Shown piece after piece: positions 62,524 through 64,000 of a stretch of DNA of 64,000 nucleotides; positions within the stretch are counted from its first letter, which is position 1, and each line of letters starts with the position of its first letter. The DNA is from JAXLWB01 sp046328715 (lineage in GTDB: Bacteria; Chloroflexota; Anaerolineae; Caldilineales; Caldilineaceae). The DNA is taken from assembly GCA_046328715.1 (NCBI GenBank), contig JAXLWB010000032.1, forward strand, positions 49,951 to 113,950. The letters run 5' to 3'. The translations under genes and the position numbers were made by a program. Under the pieces are notes generated by a model, which saw nothing but the letters and a program-made list of their open reading frames with translations, did not search any database and was not told the DNA's origin.

Positions 62524-64000
62524 ATGTCTATTGAAATACAGTTTCGGGCAGCTTTCGATGGTAAACCCGAAGAATCGCTCGACGTGAACCTCTATGCCTT
62601 TGATCGCCAGGGTGAATTGATTGCAGCCGCGCCAATGAAAGAGGGCGCAGCAACGCTGGCGCTCGACGAGGCACGACTCAAGGGAGCACGCATTTTTATC
62701 GCTCCAGCACTGCCAGAAGAAAAAAAGATGCAACCGACTTTGGAGTTGATGGAAAAATTGCAAGCCTATGAGCCTACCTGGAAGTTTGACAGTCAGCAGC
62801 GCCAGATCGAACTACTGCCGATTCCCGAACTCTTGTGGAAATGGTGGCATTGGTGTTGGTGTCGCGTCCGCGGACGTGTGGTGCGACCGGTCACAATCAA
62901 TGGCAGCATGGAAGATCGACCGATCTGTCATGCCCGTGTCCATATCTGCGAAGTGGATCGCTGGCCAATCATTCTACTGAAGTTGCCCGACCCGCTGATC
63001 ATCCGGCTGCGCGATGAGTTGTTAGTGGCGATCCAACAGCCTCATCCCATTCCTGAACCGGACCCGCCGCCCTTTGTCTTTGATCCTGGCGTAATCGACC
63101 CATCACCGGAAAACATCGCACGACTCAACCGCGCCGCCATCCCAACGCCGCAAGTACCGATCCCAGGCGCGCCGGACATGGTCATGCTCAACCCTCAACC
63201 AGAGCCGCCAGGAATCGCTCCGCTGAAACGGGCACGGCTGCAAATTGCAGCGATGAGCGAGATGACTACGGTAACGCCTAAGGTGGAGAGCACCATCGGA
63301 ACCACACTGTTGACCGACCTACCCGTCGCAACACTCGCCGCCTTGCTTTCGTCTTCGGTGGCAATTGTCAAGCAGGCGTTGATCGACAATGTTGCCCTGT
63401 TGCGTCCCTGGTTTTGCCGCTGGCCCTGGCTGTGGCCCTACTTCTATCACTGCGACGAACTTGCCGTGCTAATGACTGATGAGCAAGGGCGCTTTGATAC
63501 AACGATTCTTTACCTCTGCAACGGTGATCAACCTGATCTCTATTTGTGGGTGGAGTACTTTATCGATGGTGCCTGGACCACAGTCTACAATCCTGGCATT
63601 CCTTGTCACACTTACTGGAATTATCTCTGTGGCACAGAGATTACACTGCGTGTCACTGACCCACGCGTGCCCTGGTGCGAGGAGATTCCCGATCTGCCCG
63701 GCTTGCAGGTGGCGGTGCTGGCGATTGGCAACGAGGTGAGTGTCCACGAGATTCAAGGAGCAGGTGCGGGCGCGGCCCAAGGGCTGACCAACGATGGCTG
63801 GGCCTTTGGCGGCGTGCTTGAACCGCACGTCTACTTTAGCCGCAGCGCACTCTTTGCCCGTGGCATCACGCACTACCGTTGGTCCTATCGACGCTTGACC
63901 CTCAGCGATGGCAGCACGCCGGTGAGCGATAGCCCACACACGATGTCACGCCGGGTGGTGCGTCACTATTCGGTGGTCGATCCGACGCCGCCCGATTTTC
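62524..64000 (+). CDS. Large protein of unknown function, 3' end outside the window
   Basis: The frame is open from ATG at 62524 to the window edge (about 492 residues), with AAGGAGG five bases before it. It begins MSIEIQFRAAFDGKPEESLD with an all-beta-looking domain. At about 101-112 it has LWKWWHWCWCRVRG, unusually rich in Trp and Cys, then a possible transthyretin-like strand set (GRVVRPVTINGSMEDRPICHARVHICEVD). A Pro-rich linker (about 172-205) is followed by a helical segment, then PWFCRWPWLWPYFYHCDEL near 300, and a beta-rich C-terminal part with GNEVSVHEIQGAG and VYFSRSALFARGITHYRWSYR. No signal peptide is present. No family is recognised. Aromatic clusters with paired Cys may bind sugars or metals. 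Confidence 0.7.
   Translation, partial: MSIEIQFRAAFDGKPEESLDVNLYAFDRQGELIAAAPMKEGAATLALDEARLKGARIFIAPALPEEKKMQPTLELMEKLQAYEPTWKFDSQQRQIELLPIPELLWKWWHWCWCRVRGRVVRPVTINGSMEDRPICHARVHICEVDRWPIILLKLPDPLIIRLRDELLVAIQQPHPIPEPDPPPFVFDPGVIDPSPENIARLNRAAIPTPQVPIPGAPDMVMLNPQPEPPGIAPLKRARLQIAAMSEMTTVTPKVESTIGTTLLTDLPVATLAALLSSSVAIVKQALIDNVALLRPWFCRWPWLWPYFYHCDELAVLMTDEQGRFDTTILYLCNGDQPDLYLWVEYFIDGAWTTVYNPGIPCHTYWNYLCGTEITLRVTDPRVPWCEEIPDLPGLQVAVLAIGNEVSVHEIQGAGAGAAQGLTNDGWAFGGVLEPHVYFSRSALFARGITHYRWSYRRLTLSDGSTPVSDSPHTMSRRVVRHYSVVDPTPPDF

Overview
The window reads as a chromosomal segment of a free-living bacterium, most likely a Chloroflexota member of the Anaerolineae/Caldilineae type. This is an inference from gene content, not from a marker gene. 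The supporting content is: MalT-like LuxR and other STAND ATPases, a CHAT-FGE fusion, large secreted proteins with GEVED, FG-GAP and LRR modules, 'LPL' motifs ending secreted domains, tandem DUF4386 proteins, GH78 and GH3 glycosidases with a carbohydrate ABC importer, and many palindromic intergenic repeats. No rRNA, tRNA, CRISPR array, insertion sequence, integrase or phage module was seen.

Layout. 1-4.6 kb: a large secreted adhesin-like gene on the minus strand, with at least three frameshifts at its 3' end and running off the left edge. 5.0-6.7 kb: an orphan two-domain sugar ABC ATPase behind a near-consensus promoter. 6.7-10.3 kb: a SnoaL/VOC duplicated protein, an atypical SMR transporter, a small WWRW protein and a small secreted protein. 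10.6-16.3 kb: a STAND/TPR ATPase, then GNAT, a Tat-exported agmatine-deiminase-like enzyme, a methyltransferase and a PD-(D/E)XK-like protein. 16.4-19.7 kb: a TetR regulator behind a nested double operator, and a GH78 rhamnosidase. 20.1-22.2 kb: CHAT-FGE. 22.7-26.5 kb: oxidoreductases and membrane proteins. 26.9-30.5 kb: a LuxR/MalT regulator with an upstream lipoprotein gene. 30.8-39 kb: a URO-D-family methyltransferase, a secreted FG-GAP/zincin protein, a second WWRW protein and a secreted LRR-Fn3-clostripain. 39.2-42.5 kb: a TPR-wHTH protein with a degenerate nucleotidyltransferase tail, and a conserved hypothetical. 42.5-43.9 kb: cobalamin genes (cobS and a PduO-type adenosyltransferase). 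44-51.3 kb: aminotransferase, a multiply frameshifted deacetylase, GH3, an M20 peptidase and a hydrolase.

51.3-59.3 kb is the clearest functional unit. A DeoR regulator diverges from an operon encoding a lipoprotein sugar-binding protein, two permeases, a GH78 enzyme and an M19 dipeptidase-like enzyme. Both divergent promoters have 17-bp spacers and are flanked by TTTCG/CGAAA half-sites. A perfect 30-bp hairpin separates the binding-protein and permease genes. No ATPase is encoded in the operon; the orphan ATPase at 5.1 kb belongs to the RbsA/MglA class, which does not normally partner MalF/MalG-type permeases. 59.4-64 kb: a VOC protein, an AraC regulator, a toroid-like protein and a partial tryptophan-rich protein.

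The feature that cuts across the window is the intergenic DNA. Many gene ends carry a hairpin whose arms are built from 7-8-nt quasi-tandem units. The sequence differs from site to site but the architecture is shared. Other spacers carry recognisable palindromic families with copies at several sites. These hairpins, the two WWRW small proteins, the degenerate MNT fusion and CHAT-FGE are the best candidates for under-described biology.
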